Positions 1 to 7,901 of a DNA stretch of 64,000 nucleotides are shown here, piece by piece. The notes beneath the pieces were generated by a model that was given only the letters and a program-made list of their open reading frames with translations, did no database searches and was not told where the DNA came from. The stretch's first letter is position 1. The number at the start of each line of letters is the position of its first letter. The stretch is taken from the NCBI RefSeq assembly GCF_003336205.1, contig NZ_QPIE01000003.1, forward strand, positions 290,877-354,876, written 5' to 3'. This stretch comes from Chryseobacterium lacus (GTDB lineage: Bacteria > Bacteroidota > Bacteroidia > Flavobacteriales > Weeksellaceae). A program made the translations under genes and the position numbers.

Positions 1-1007
1 AAACCAACCCGTGACAGTCTGGTGATGGCTTCTTTTTCCTTCCCCGGTTCTGTGATTAAAAGTAAAGGCTGTTTTACGTCCACCACCATACTTCCAACCC
101 ATGGAGCGAAGTCGCCCTTCAATCCTATGTTTACTGCGTTCGGAATAAATCCCTGATGAAATTCTGCGGCACTTCTGGTATCGAGCAAGAGTGCTCCTGT
201 TTCTTCTGCAGCCGTTTCAAAATCATCCGGATTTAGTGGATTCAAACCTTTATTCATTACTGTTTCGAAACTTTCATATCCGCTTTTATTCAAAGTAACA
301 TTCATTCCGAAATATTTGGGAGGTGCGGTAAGACCTTCCAGAACAGCACTGATGAAGCTTTCCTTATCCGGTTGATTAAGCGCATAATTTGTTCTTTTCT
401 GGTTTCTGAGCGAGTCTACGGTTTCTTTCTGCATGTTTTTGCCACAAGCCGAACCTGCGCCGTGTGCAGGATAAACCGTCACGTCATCAGGAAGCGGCAT
501 TATTTTATTTTGCAGGCTGTCATACAGCATTCCGGCAAGTTCTTCCTGAGTGATGGTGCCCTTTTTCTGTGCAAGATCCGGCCTTCCGACATCGCCTAGA
601 AATAACGTGTCTCCTGAAAAAATAGCGTTTTCTTTTCCCTCTTCATCAATCAATAGAAATGTAGAACTTTCCAGAGTATGGCCGGGAGTGTGCAGAACTT
701 TTATTTTTATTTTTCCAATTTGAAAAATCTGATGGTCCTCAGCAATAATGGCTTCAAAATCCGGTTGAGCGGTAGGTCCGTAAATAATGGGAGCTCCTGT
801 CTTTCTGCTCAGGTCTAGATGTCCGGAAACAAAATCGGCATGAAAATGCGTTTCAAAAATATATTTGAGCTTTACCTGATCTTTTTCCAGACGATCCAGA
901 TAAGGTTGCACCTCACGCAGAGGATCAATAATGGCTGCTTCATCTTCAGAAACAATGTAATAAGCACCCTGTGCCAGACATCCGGTATAAATCTGCTCAA
1001 TCTTCAT
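1..1007 (-). CDS. MBL-fold persulfide dioxygenase-like / rhodanese protein (C-terminus cut off by window edge)
   Basis: About 335 codons are visible from the ATG at 1007; the reading frame is still open at base 1. Residues 1-230 are a metallo-beta-lactamase domain of the ETHE1/Blh type, with THFHADF around H54/H56/D58, HTPGHT, the GDVGRPDL signature typical of persulfide dioxygenases, and YPAHG. A rhodanese domain follows (LLLDTRSAAEFHQGFIPNA); a second one is probably lost beyond the edge. The usual HxHxDH motif reads HxHxDF, which I believe is common in this subfamily. The likely role is oxidation of glutathione or low-molecular-weight persulfide during sulfide detoxification. It lies downstream of a small lipoprotein and a TSUP sulfite exporter on the same strand, which fits an export-coupled sulfur operon. 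Confidence 0.85.
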   Translation of the reverse strand, partial: MKIEQIYTGCLAQGAYYIVSEDEAAIIDPLREVQPYLDRLEKDQVKLKYIFETHFHADFVSGHLDLSRKTGAPIIYGPTAQPDFEAIIAEDHQIFQIGKIKIKVLHTPGHTLESSTFLLIDEEGKENAIFSGDTLFLGDVGRPDLAQKKGTITQEELAGMLYDSLQNKIMPLPDDVTVYPAHGAGSACGKNMQKETVDSLRNQKRTNYALNQPDKESFISAVLEGLTAPPKYFGMNVTLNKSGYESFETVMNKGLNPLNPDDFETAAEETGALLLDTRSAAEFHQGFIPNAVNIGLKGDFAPWVGSMVVDVKQPLLLITEPGKEKEAITRLSRVG

Positions 1008-1080
1008 TTTTAAATTTTTTAGTTGATAGCAAATTTCAGGCTAATTGCTTAAACGTAAAGTGATATAAATCACATTCAAT

Positions 1081-1452
1081 CTATTCATCCGAAAAAGCAG
1101 TGCTGTTTCCCTCTTTATCGGTGAGCTTTCCACCTGTTCCGCTGCTGTTCATTTCCCACATCATTTCTTCGTTAGAAAAAATCGGATTTCCCTGAGCGTT
1201 AACGGTTTTTGCGGTAAGTTTCTGTTCAGGCTGTCCTTCCTTTTCTAATTTTACAGCTACCATTCCGCCTTCAGCAAAGTAGGTTACTTTTACTGTTTCG
1301 CCGGTGCTGCTTTTAAGTGTTTTCGTATCCTGAACATTGCTCTCCTGAGCATCCTGAGTTGTCGTTTCCTGTTGCGCTCCTTTGTTTTCTTCTTTTGTAC
1401 AACTTGCTAATGTTATACCTGAGAGCGCAACGAAAAAAAATAATTTCTTCAT
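1081..1452 (-). CDS. Small lipoprotein, hypothetical
   Basis: This is a 123-residue protein with a lipoprotein signal (MKKLFFFVALSGITLASC, lipobox LASC at residue 18), so it should be anchored in a membrane. A Glu/Gln/Thr-rich linker to about residue 45 is followed by a small beta-rich domain. The C-terminal pattern (NPIFSNEEMMWEMN then GGKLTD) loosely recalls MliC-type lysozyme inhibitors, but this is too weak for a call. It starts 4 bases after the TSUP exporter stop and precedes the persulfide dioxygenase-like gene, so the three are probably co-transcribed. Its function is unknown. Confidence 0.7.
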   Translation of the reverse strand: MKKLFFFVALSGITLASCTKEENKGAQQETTTQDAQESNVQDTKTLKSSTGETVKVTYFAEGGMVAVKLEKEGQPEQKLTAKTVNAQGNPIFSNEEMMWEMNSSGTGGKLTDKEGNSTAFSDE

Positions 1453-1456
1453 TTTA

Positions 1457-2257
1457 TTAAGATATTTGTTTAATTAATAATTCATTGATGATAATCCAGA
1501 TTCCCATCACCAAAACCAACCAGCCAAATATCGGGCGAAGCTTTCGGCCAGCAATTTTTTTGGCGATTTTCACTCCGATGAGAATCCCGAAGACAGAAAG
1601 TCCAGTGAAGGACAGCAAAAACGGCCAGTCGATTACAGTTCGATCCAAGGAAGAAACAAAACCGACATTGGAGTTAAATGCAATAATGAATAGCGAAGTT
1701 CCGACAGCCTGTTTCATAGGAACCCTCAGTAGCATTACCAATGCGGGAACAATAAGGAATCCGCCGCCTGCTCCAATAAATCCGGTGATTATTCCCACTA
1801 AAAGCCCTTGAGAAATTAGAAGCGTATAATTGATTTCTTCAGATTTCGGTATTCTTTGCCGATCGATTCTTTTTATCATTTTAAAAGCCGAAATGAGCAT
1901 CAAAACCGCAAAAAGAACCAGGATGAACATTTCTTTGGTAATGGTAATTCCCCATCTGTTGATGATATATGGTGGCAAATGCGGCAGCACTACTCTTCTG
2001 GAAAATAAAATACCCGCCACTGACGGAAGTCCGAAAAGCAATGCCGTTCTGAAATTAACATGCCCTTGCCGGATGTATCCTACGGAGCCAACCGCACTGG
2101 TGACTCCTACGACAAATAATGACAATGTAGTCGCTGTGACGGCATCGATTTGAAATAAATATGCAAAAACAGGAACGCTCAATATACTTCCGCCGCCACC
2201 GATAAGCCCCATGACGAGACCTATTACAATGGCGAAAAAATATCCTGCTATATTCAT
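1457..2257 (-). CDS. TauE/SafE (TSUP) family sulfite/sulfur-anion exporter
   Basis: This 266-residue multi-pass membrane protein has the two TSUP half-motifs, GLVMGLIGGGGSILSVP near the N-terminus and GFIGAGGGFLIVPAL in the second half. That is the full two-repeat size of the family. TSUP proteins move sulfite, sulfoacetate or other small sulfur anions across the inner membrane. Next to a persulfide dioxygenase-like enzyme, which makes sulfite, sulfite export is the natural reading. The ATG at 2257 is only 5 bases downstream of a TACCTTTG -7 element, so the transcript may be leaderless. It is the first gene of the sulfur operon. Substrate is inferred from context only. Confidence 0.88.
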   Translation of the reverse strand: MNIAGYFFAIVIGLVMGLIGGGGSILSVPVFAYLFQIDAVTATTLSLFVVGVTSAVGSVGYIRQGHVNFRTALLFGLPSVAGILFSRRVVLPHLPPYIINRWGITITKEMFILVLFAVLMLISAFKMIKRIDRQRIPKSEEINYTLLISQGLLVGIITGFIGAGGGFLIVPALVMLLRVPMKQAVGTSLFIIAFNSNVGFVSSLDRTVIDWPFLLSFTGLSVFGILIGVKIAKKIAGRKLRPIFGWLVLVMGIWIIINELLIKQIS

Positions 2258-2262
2258 CCTCG

Positions 2263-2270
2263 CAAAGGTA
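2263..2270 (-). promoter_or_regulatory. -7 promoter element (TACCTTTG) for the sulfur operon
   Basis: It matches the Bacteroidota -7 consensus TAnnTTTG exactly on the minus strand, 5 bases before the TSUP ATG. Transcription would start at or next to the start codon. No clear -33 TTG was identified. Confidence 0.5.
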
Positions 2271-2303
2271 ACGGTATCATTTTAAATTGAAATTGCAATA
2301 CCG

Positions 2304-2747
2304 TTAGAAAATAGAAGTAATCTTAAAGGTATTGCTTCCCATTTCTATAGTGTCGCCGGTTTTTTTGCCGCGTAGTTTTCCGAAAATCGGAGCTTCAGGC
2401 GAAACACAGAAGACTTCTTTGCTCTCCATTTTAAACGCCGGAAGTGCAACGCCAATGAAGAAATAATGATTTTCGGTTTCCACTACGGAACCGGGTTCGA
2501 TTTCCGTATGAGAAGTTTCTTTTTCTGAAAGAACAAAATTCAGGTCGTTTTTTTCCTTTGCCAGCATTTTTTCATACCTCAACTGCATATCTTTTGCCTG
2601 AGTCTGGCGTGCATAATCGTCCGGATCTGCGGTATCATCCTCATCTAGATCTGACGCAGACTTGTACCTGTCCACGGATTCCTGTAGATTTTGAATCACT
2701 TTATTTTGTTCTTCAATAATTCTTTGAAGTATTTCTGCTCTTTTCAT
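2304..2747 (-). CDS. GreA/GreB-type transcription elongation factor homologue
   Basis: The protein has 147 residues. The N-terminal half (about 1-75) is charged and predicted coiled coil, with an acidic insert (DLDEDDTADPDD). The C-terminal half carries the Gre FKBP-like domain (SPEAPIFGKLRGKKTGDTIE), which binds RNA polymerase. Gre factors insert the coiled-coil tip into the secondary channel and stimulate cleavage of backtracked RNA through two acidic residues; the acidic stretch at 34-43 may be that tip, though this is not certain. Length is near the usual 155-160. It is a separate unit between the sulfur and copper gene groups. It could act as an antagonist-type Gre paralogue rather than canonical GreA. 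Confidence 0.78.
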   Translation of the reverse strand: MKRAEILQRIIEEQNKVIQNLQESVDRYKSASDLDEDDTADPDDYARQTQAKDMQLRYEKMLAKEKNDLNFVLSEKETSHTEIEPGSVVETENHYFFIGVALPAFKMESKEVFCVSPEAPIFGKLRGKKTGDTIEMGSNTFKITSIF

Positions 2748-2831
2748 AGGTTTCTTTTAAACAAGGAATAAATTTAATAAAAAAAATGATTGTACCGCAT
2801 TTTTCAAACATGGAAGTTATCATGTTCTCAT

Positions 2832-4820
2832 TTAAAACTGATAATGAATATTAAGATAAAAATTTCTTCCCGGTCTTGGTATTTTGTTCCAATCAGAATA
2901 GGTATTATACTGTGTATCCAGAAGGTTTTCAACTCCTATCTTAGTGTGAATTTTATTTTTCCCGAACAGAAATCTATAGCCAGCAGAAATTTGTATTACT
3001 GCGAAAGCGGGCGTTTCGGTTTCTCCATAAACTTCGCTGAAGTCTGTTTGTCGGGAATTGGCCATCACAGAGGCTTCGGCAGAAAAGCGATTTTTCTCAA
3101 AACTGACTGATGACAACAAAGTCAACGGGCTGATATAAGGAAGCGGCTCGTTCTGAAAATCGCGTCCTTGACTGTAGGTAAGCTGTGCTTTCCATTTAAA
3201 ATCATTCAGAAAAATAAGTTCTGTTTCCAAAGCAGAATTTATAATGGTGGCAGATTTCAGTGCTGTATAGCGTTTCACGCCTTTTCCTCCAATCGTCATA
3301 GGAACGAGATCAGGAATAATTTCTCCTATAATATAATCTGAAATATGAAAATAGGAACCGGAGAGTTTTACGTAGAAATTATTCTTCTTAAAAGCTGCAA
3401 ATGCATTCGCTTCCGCTGAACTTTCGTTCTTCAGCTCAGGATTTCCGATATAATCGTAACGTTCCGCACTGTTAAAAAGATAAAAACCATAACCTTCAGA
3501 AACAGAAGGTGCTCTGTCGCCATAACCAGTGCCGAAGCCATAATTAAAGCCATTTCTGTTAAACTCAAAATTTGCGGAAATATTTTTCAGAAGACGGCTT
3601 TTCTGGTCTTTCATATCAGGATGGAAAATTTTCAGGCTGTTCAGGCCAAATTCGCTGGCTACTTTATTGGAATGAAAACCTAAAGAACAGGAAATTTTAA
3701 TAAAAACATTGGGGTTCAACACTGCTTTATCTTCCAGAAAAACTCCCTGAAAAGAAGTTCGTACATCTGGCCAGGTGTACATGAACATTAAATTTTCCTC
3801 CGGATTATTTGGATACATCGTCATTTCTGCAACGGATTGATTGTAAAAACCATTCACATTCATTAGCAACTGATGGTTTTTGATTTCGCCTTTCAGTTTG
3901 GAATAATAACCATACGTTTTGCTCCAGCCGGGCATATCCATGTGTACCGGAACGCTCGGGCGGGTGGTGTCATCCATTCGGTGGGTGATGGTATTGTAAT
4001 ATATTTTAGTATCCCAACTTGTAAAAAGCTCACTTTTGGGTACCATTTGGTAATTCAGAGAAGTAATGACGGCTTCTGCAAGTGAAACATCCATGGGAAG
4101 TGCGGGATAACCCACATCTGTAGCTTTATCATAAATAACCGAGCCTTCTAGCAAGTGATTTTCAGCTATTTTCACGCCAATATTTCCTGATGTGTTAATT
4201 TTCCTGAATTGGGAATACAGAACTTCCATGTTATTTCCTGCCTTATAATTTTCAGCATCCCGGCTCATCACATCCGCTTCTAAATAGAATTTCTGATGTT
4301 GATAACGGGCACCTGCGCCGAATATTTTTTGCTGATTAACACTTTCAAATCCTGAATTGATATTGAAATCCCATTTGTTTTCCGCAAAATTCCCTTTCTG
4401 CCTTTTCAGATCCACAGCACCGCCAATGGTACTTCCGTGGCATGAACCCTGCTGTCCGGAAATGATTTCAGCTTCAGAAAGATTGGAAACTTCCACGTAA
4501 GAAGTGATGGGATCCATTTTATCCGTACATGCTCCGAAAATTCTCATTCCGTCAATGGTGATCAAAGTTCTTTCTGTCTGCATATTGTTAATCACCGGTT
4601 CCCAGGCGTAAGCGCCTCTTCGAATCATATTGATGGACGAAGATTTTTGAAGATATTCGTCTATAGAGCCGAGAGGTTTTTCCTGTTTGTTGGTAATTCT
4701 AGTAGTACCTATAACAATAACTTCCTGAATTTCTGCAGTTTTCAAAGTGTCTTTTTCCGACTGTGCCACTATATTCTGAACAGCAAAAGCGCTGAACAGA
4801 ATGATTCCTATTTTTTTCAT
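2832..4820 (-). CDS. TonB-dependent receptor, OprC/NosA-like (probable copper receptor)
   Basis: This outer-membrane receptor has 662 residues. It has a signal peptide (cleavage after VAQ, residue 19), a TonB-box-like stretch (EIQEVIVIG), a plug with TIDGMRIFGACTDKMDP, and a C-terminal beta barrel ending in aromatic F. C98 and M102 form CxxxM, and H280 and M282 (THRMDD) form HxM, 182 residues apart. The copper site of Pseudomonas OprC uses a CxxxM and an HxM about 180 residues apart, so ligands and spacing match. GSCHGST in the plug and HMDM at 293-296 add further soft-metal ligands. The gene is last in a run with a Met/His-rich lipoprotein and a Cys-rich small protein. Copper import is a strong inference; other transition metals are possible. 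Confidence 0.85.
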   Translation of the reverse strand: MKKIGIILFSAFAVQNIVAQSEKDTLKTAEIQEVIVIGTTRITNKQEKPLGSIDEYLQKSSSINMIRRGAYAWEPVINNMQTERTLITIDGMRIFGACTDKMDPITSYVEVSNLSEAEIISGQQGSCHGSTIGGAVDLKRQKGNFAENKWDFNINSGFESVNQQKIFGAGARYQHQKFYLEADVMSRDAENYKAGNNMEVLYSQFRKINTSGNIGVKIAENHLLEGSVIYDKATDVGYPALPMDVSLAEAVITSLNYQMVPKSELFTSWDTKIYYNTITHRMDDTTRPSVPVHMDMPGWSKTYGYYSKLKGEIKNHQLLMNVNGFYNQSVAEMTMYPNNPEENLMFMYTWPDVRTSFQGVFLEDKAVLNPNVFIKISCSLGFHSNKVASEFGLNSLKIFHPDMKDQKSRLLKNISANFEFNRNGFNYGFGTGYGDRAPSVSEGYGFYLFNSAERYDYIGNPELKNESSAEANAFAAFKKNNFYVKLSGSYFHISDYIIGEIIPDLVPMTIGGKGVKRYTALKSATIINSALETELIFLNDFKWKAQLTYSQGRDFQNEPLPYISPLTLLSSVSFEKNRFSAEASVMANSRQTDFSEVYGETETPAFAVIQISAGYRFLFGKNKIHTKIGVENLLDTQYNTYSDWNKIPRPGRNFYLNIHYQF

Positions 4821-4839
4821 TACAAATAATTTTTGAAAA

Positions 4840-4867
4840 GCAAAGCCCGCTCACGCAAGGGCTTTGC
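4840..4867 (-). terminator. Intra-operon hairpin ahead of the copper receptor gene
   Basis: A perfect 9-base stem, GCAAAGCCC (4840-4848) with GGGCTTTGC (4859-4867), has a 10-base loop. Read on the minus strand it is followed by only four T. It sits between the lipoprotein stop and the receptor ATG, about 19 bases before the latter. It may be a leaky terminator, a processing site or a stability hairpin that sets receptor dose. Confidence 0.55.
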
Positions 4868-4883
4868 GTTTAGTTTTGAAAAT

Positions 4884-5738
4884 TTAGAAATCAATTTCAA
4901 AGAAAAGACTACTGGAAGTTTGAGTATCCGTTACATCGTTTCCTCCGACAATATTTCCGGACGCGTCCGCAAGCTGGAGATTTATTTTCCAATAACCTGT
5001 CATGGTTAAAGAAAGTTTTCCTTTATACAAACTGCCGGCAGAAATCTGTGTCAGATTCACATTATTGGGCGAAGAGTGATTTCCCATTCCCGGCATTCTC
5101 GGATCTATTTTCAAAGTATAACCGTTGGCAACTGGGAAAGTCATCATATCCTGCATCATCCAAACTCCGGCTGTCATGTCATTTAAGGCAACTTTTGGAT
5201 TCTTCGGGTTAATGTAGGCAACAATATATCGCTTGTTATCGGAGCCTAAAAAAGAAGCCACCGTTTTTTTATCGGAAACCGGAACATCGATCACCGAAAT
5301 TGCTGAATAATCAGTACCGTTGATGGTGTAATCAATTTTTAAATCCCAGAATTCTGACGCATTTTGTGGCATTTGAAACACGATATATCCATTATACAAA
5401 GTATCATCGGATCCGTTTTTCGTTACCAAAGATTTTGGGCAGGAATGGCTCATGCTCGTCATATGCATCATTGGAGTCCAGGTGATGGTTGCATTTTTTT
5501 CGTACTGATTGTTAGATTTGTTTTTAATTCTGATGCTCAGTTCATTGTATCCCAGAGCCGTGGTTCCGCTAACTGAATACAACTCTATAATATGGTCATT
5601 ATTGTCAATGTCTTTTATTTTTTTAAGACTTGTAGAAGGATTAGAGGTCTCGTCTATATCGCTGTTTTCGTTACGGCAGGATACGAGGAAGAGGGCCATC
5701 ATCAAAACGGCCAATATTGGTTTTATTGAAAATTTCAT
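4884..5738 (-). CDS. Met/His-rich lipoprotein with two YtkA/FixH-like halves
   Basis: This 284-residue lipoprotein has lipobox LVSC (C21). It appears to hold two related beta-sandwich halves. The first carries MMHMTSMSHSC (90-100). The second carries MMQDMM (194-199) and RMPGMGNHSS (214-223), then the FixH/YtkA-like pattern GKLSLTMTGYWKINLQL. Dense Met, His and Cys ligands suggest copper binding at the cell surface or in the periplasm. It lies directly upstream of the OprC-like receptor and downstream of the small CHGKC protein. A role in handing copper to or from the receptor is inferred from ligands and context. I do not recognise a characterised homologue. Confidence 0.8.
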   Translation of the reverse strand: MKFSIKPILAVLMMALFLVSCRNENSDIDETSNPSTSLKKIKDIDNNDHIIELYSVSGTTALGYNELSIRIKNKSNNQYEKNATITWTPMMHMTSMSHSCPKSLVTKNGSDDTLYNGYIVFQMPQNASEFWDLKIDYTINGTDYSAISVIDVPVSDKKTVASFLGSDNKRYIVAYINPKNPKVALNDMTAGVWMMQDMMTFPVANGYTLKIDPRMPGMGNHSSPNNVNLTQISAGSLYKGKLSLTMTGYWKINLQLADASGNIVGGNDVTDTQTSSSLFFEIDF

Positions 5739-5838
5739 TGTTTTGGATTTTAATTAATAGACGGATGATTCTAAAGAATATTCTCTTTAAAATTTAAATA
5801 AGGGTGTGAAAATTCCTTAAAGAAAAAACACAGTTTTC

Positions 5839-6207
5839 TTAAAGTCTATATTCTGGAGGGCGTGGAGCTGTTTCGGAAAAACCTTTTAGTACAGCGTGTT
5901 CGCCTAAATAAAATGGTTTGTGATTACCAACAGGTTGGTCATACATAAAGGTTAGAGAGATTTGTACTGCTGGCAGAAAATGAAATTCAAAACTTCCGGA
6001 TTTTATAACACTCACAGGAGTTCCGCTCTTTTCAGATTGTTTTTTGGCTTGGCATTTTCCGTGACACTCCATTTCCGGCACGTCCTGATTGATACAATGA
6101 GCTTCGTAGAATTCTTTGTGGATTTTATAATCCAGAAGTACAAGAGAGTTCTGGAAACTCACCACATAAACAATTACAGATAATATAGTACAAAGAACTA
6201 TTCTCAT
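5839..6207 (-). CDS. Small membrane-anchored Cys-rich protein (CHGKC motif), first gene of the copper operon
   Basis: From the ATG at 6207 it encodes 122 residues. One hydrophobic segment (about 3-25) is followed by an exposed region with C38 and C48-H49-G-K-C52, then a Lys-rich stretch and a variable C-terminus ending APRPPEYRL. I chose this start over one 11 codons upstream because a TACCTTTG promoter element at 6216-6223 lies between them, so the longer form would begin upstream of the transcript. C38 with C48/H49/C52 is a plausible soft-metal site. Similar small proteins often sit beside TonB-receptor genes in Bacteroidota. A role as a metallochaperone or sensor is inference. Confidence 0.72.
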   Translation of the reverse strand: MRIVLCTILSVIVYVVSFQNSLVLLDYKIHKEFYEAHCINQDVPEMECHGKCQAKKQSEKSGTPVSVIKSGSFEFHFLPAVQISLTFMYDQPVGNHKPFYLGEHAVLKGFSETAPRPPEYRL

Positions 6208-6215
6208 TATTGATA

Positions 6216-6223
6216 CAAAGGTA
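6216..6223 (-). promoter_or_regulatory. -7 promoter element (TACCTTTG) of the copper operon
   Basis: It is an exact TAnnTTTG match on the minus strand, 8 bases before the ATG at 6207, giving a leaderless or very short leader. It decides the start of the CHGKC protein. Confidence 0.5.
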
Positions 6224-6366
6224 CTTCTGAAACAGGGCATAACCTATGACTGCGGTCACAATATTCTGATGATAAATATCACTTCACTCTTCCTCAACGT
6301 AAAAAATTTAAAATACCATTCTCTTTTAGGTAAAAAATTTTAAATTTAACATTTTATAAGCGAGTT

Positions 6367-7890
6367 ATGGCAGATAAAATAACATTCATTGAAGAGATGA
6401 ACGCCCGGTATACCACTAAAGGAGAGTGTCTCATCCTTGGAAAAGCCATGTTGGATGGTGAAGTAGTTCCGGAAGTCAATATTACGATTCCCTTAAAAAC
6501 GATCAACCGGCACGGATTAATAGCCGGTGCCACCGGAACAGGAAAAACAAAAACCGTTCAGGTGTTTGCTGAACAGCTTTCTCATGCCGGAATTCCTTCG
6601 CTGGTGTTGGACATCAAGGGAGATTTTTCGGGAATTGCGAAACCCGGTGTGCGTAATGCCATCATTGAGGAAAGATATGGTAAAACAAAACTGGACTGGA
6701 ACGCTCAGGGTTTTCCTGTAGAACTGATGACCATTTCCGGAGAAGAAGGAGTAAAACTAAGATCTACGGTAACGGAGTTTGGGCCTGTTTTGCTTTCGAA
6801 AGTTCTTCAGCTCAATGAAACCCAGTCCGGAATTATGTCCATTGTTTTCAAATACTGTGATGATAAAGGATTGCCGCTAATTGATTTGAAAGATCTGAAG
6901 AAAGTGCTTCAGTATGTAACAGATAACCCACAAGGAAAAGTTGATATGACCCAAAATTACGGATCTGTTTCTACTGCTTCTTTGGGCGCTATTCTTCGGT
7001 CTATTGTATCCTTGGAACAGCAGGGCGGAACTGGATTCTTCGGTGAGCCGAGTTTTGATGTGTATGATTTAAAGAGTCAGAAGGACGGGAAAGGTGTCAT
7101 CAATATTCTGAGAGTAGGAAATATCCAGACCCAGCCTCAGCTTTTTTCTACTTTTATGTTGGCGCTGTTTGCGGAAATATATATGGAATTCCCCGAAGAA
7201 GGAGATTCCGGGAAACCAAAGCTTGTATTATTTATTGACGAGGCGCATCTTATTTTCAAGGAAGCTTCCAAAACTCTCCTGAGCCAGATTGAAATGATGG
7301 TGAAACTCATCCGCTCCAAAGGAGTAGGAATTTATTTTATTACTCAGATCCCAGGTGATGTCCCGGAAAATATACTTTCTCAGCTCGGGTTAAAAATTCA
7401 GCACGCTCTTCGTGGATTTACTGCAAAAGACAAAAGAGAAATAAATAAAGCAGTGGAAAATTATCCCGAAACGGAGTATTACAATGCGGGTAATTTAATA
7501 CAGAATTTGGGAATTGGGGAAGCATTTGTCACAGCACTCAATGAAAAAGGAATTCCGACACCATTGGTTCATACCTATTTAATTTCTCCGGAATCCAGAA
7601 TGGATATTCTTTCTGAATCTGAAGTGTCAGAATTGGCCTCGCAATCAGCTCTGGTTGCAAAATATAAAAATGATATTGATAAAGACAGTGCTTATGAAAT
7701 GTTGGTTACCAGAATGGAAGAGGCTGTACAAAATGCTTCGGCTCAGCAGAAAGTAAAAACCGTAAAAAAAGAGCAGAGTGTAGTGGAGCAAGTACTCACA
7801 AGCAGAGCAGGAAGAACCTTTACCAATACACTGATGAGGGAGGGAGCGAAAGCCATTATGGGAATGTTAGGATTAAGTAGAAGAAGATAA
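6367..7890 (+). CDS. HerA-like / DUF853 (YjgR-type) ATPase
   Basis: This 507-residue P-loop ATPase has Walker A GATGTGKT (54-61), the following LVLDIKGDFSG segment, and Walker B LVLFIDEAHLIF, then the ITQIPGDVPENILSQLG sensor region typical of the DUF853 (YjgR) branch of the HerA/FtsK superfamily. The C-terminus is basic (GLSRRR). The family resembles hexameric DNA pumps, but its role is not established. The next gene, an exonuclease-domain protein, starts 11 bases downstream, so ATPase and nuclease are probably co-expressed. That echoes HerA-NurA pairs used in end resection, although this nuclease is DnaQ-like rather than NurA. Confidence 0.85.
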   Translation: MADKITFIEEMNARYTTKGECLILGKAMLDGEVVPEVNITIPLKTINRHGLIAGATGTGKTKTVQVFAEQLSHAGIPSLVLDIKGDFSGIAKPGVRNAIIEERYGKTKLDWNAQGFPVELMTISGEEGVKLRSTVTEFGPVLLSKVLQLNETQSGIMSIVFKYCDDKGLPLIDLKDLKKVLQYVTDNPQGKVDMTQNYGSVSTASLGAILRSIVSLEQQGGTGFFGEPSFDVYDLKSQKDGKGVINILRVGNIQTQPQLFSTFMLALFAEIYMEFPEEGDSGKPKLVLFIDEAHLIFKEASKTLLSQIEMMVKLIRSKGVGIYFITQIPGDVPENILSQLGLKIQHALRGFTAKDKREINKAVENYPETEYYNAGNLIQNLGIGEAFVTALNEKGIPTPLVHTYLISPESRMDILSESEVSELASQSALVAKYKNDIDKDSAYEMLVTRMEEAVQNASAQQKVKTVKKEQSVVEQVLTSRAGRTFTNTLMREGAKAIMGMLGLSRRR

Positions 7891-7901
7891 TAAGAAAGAT
7901 T

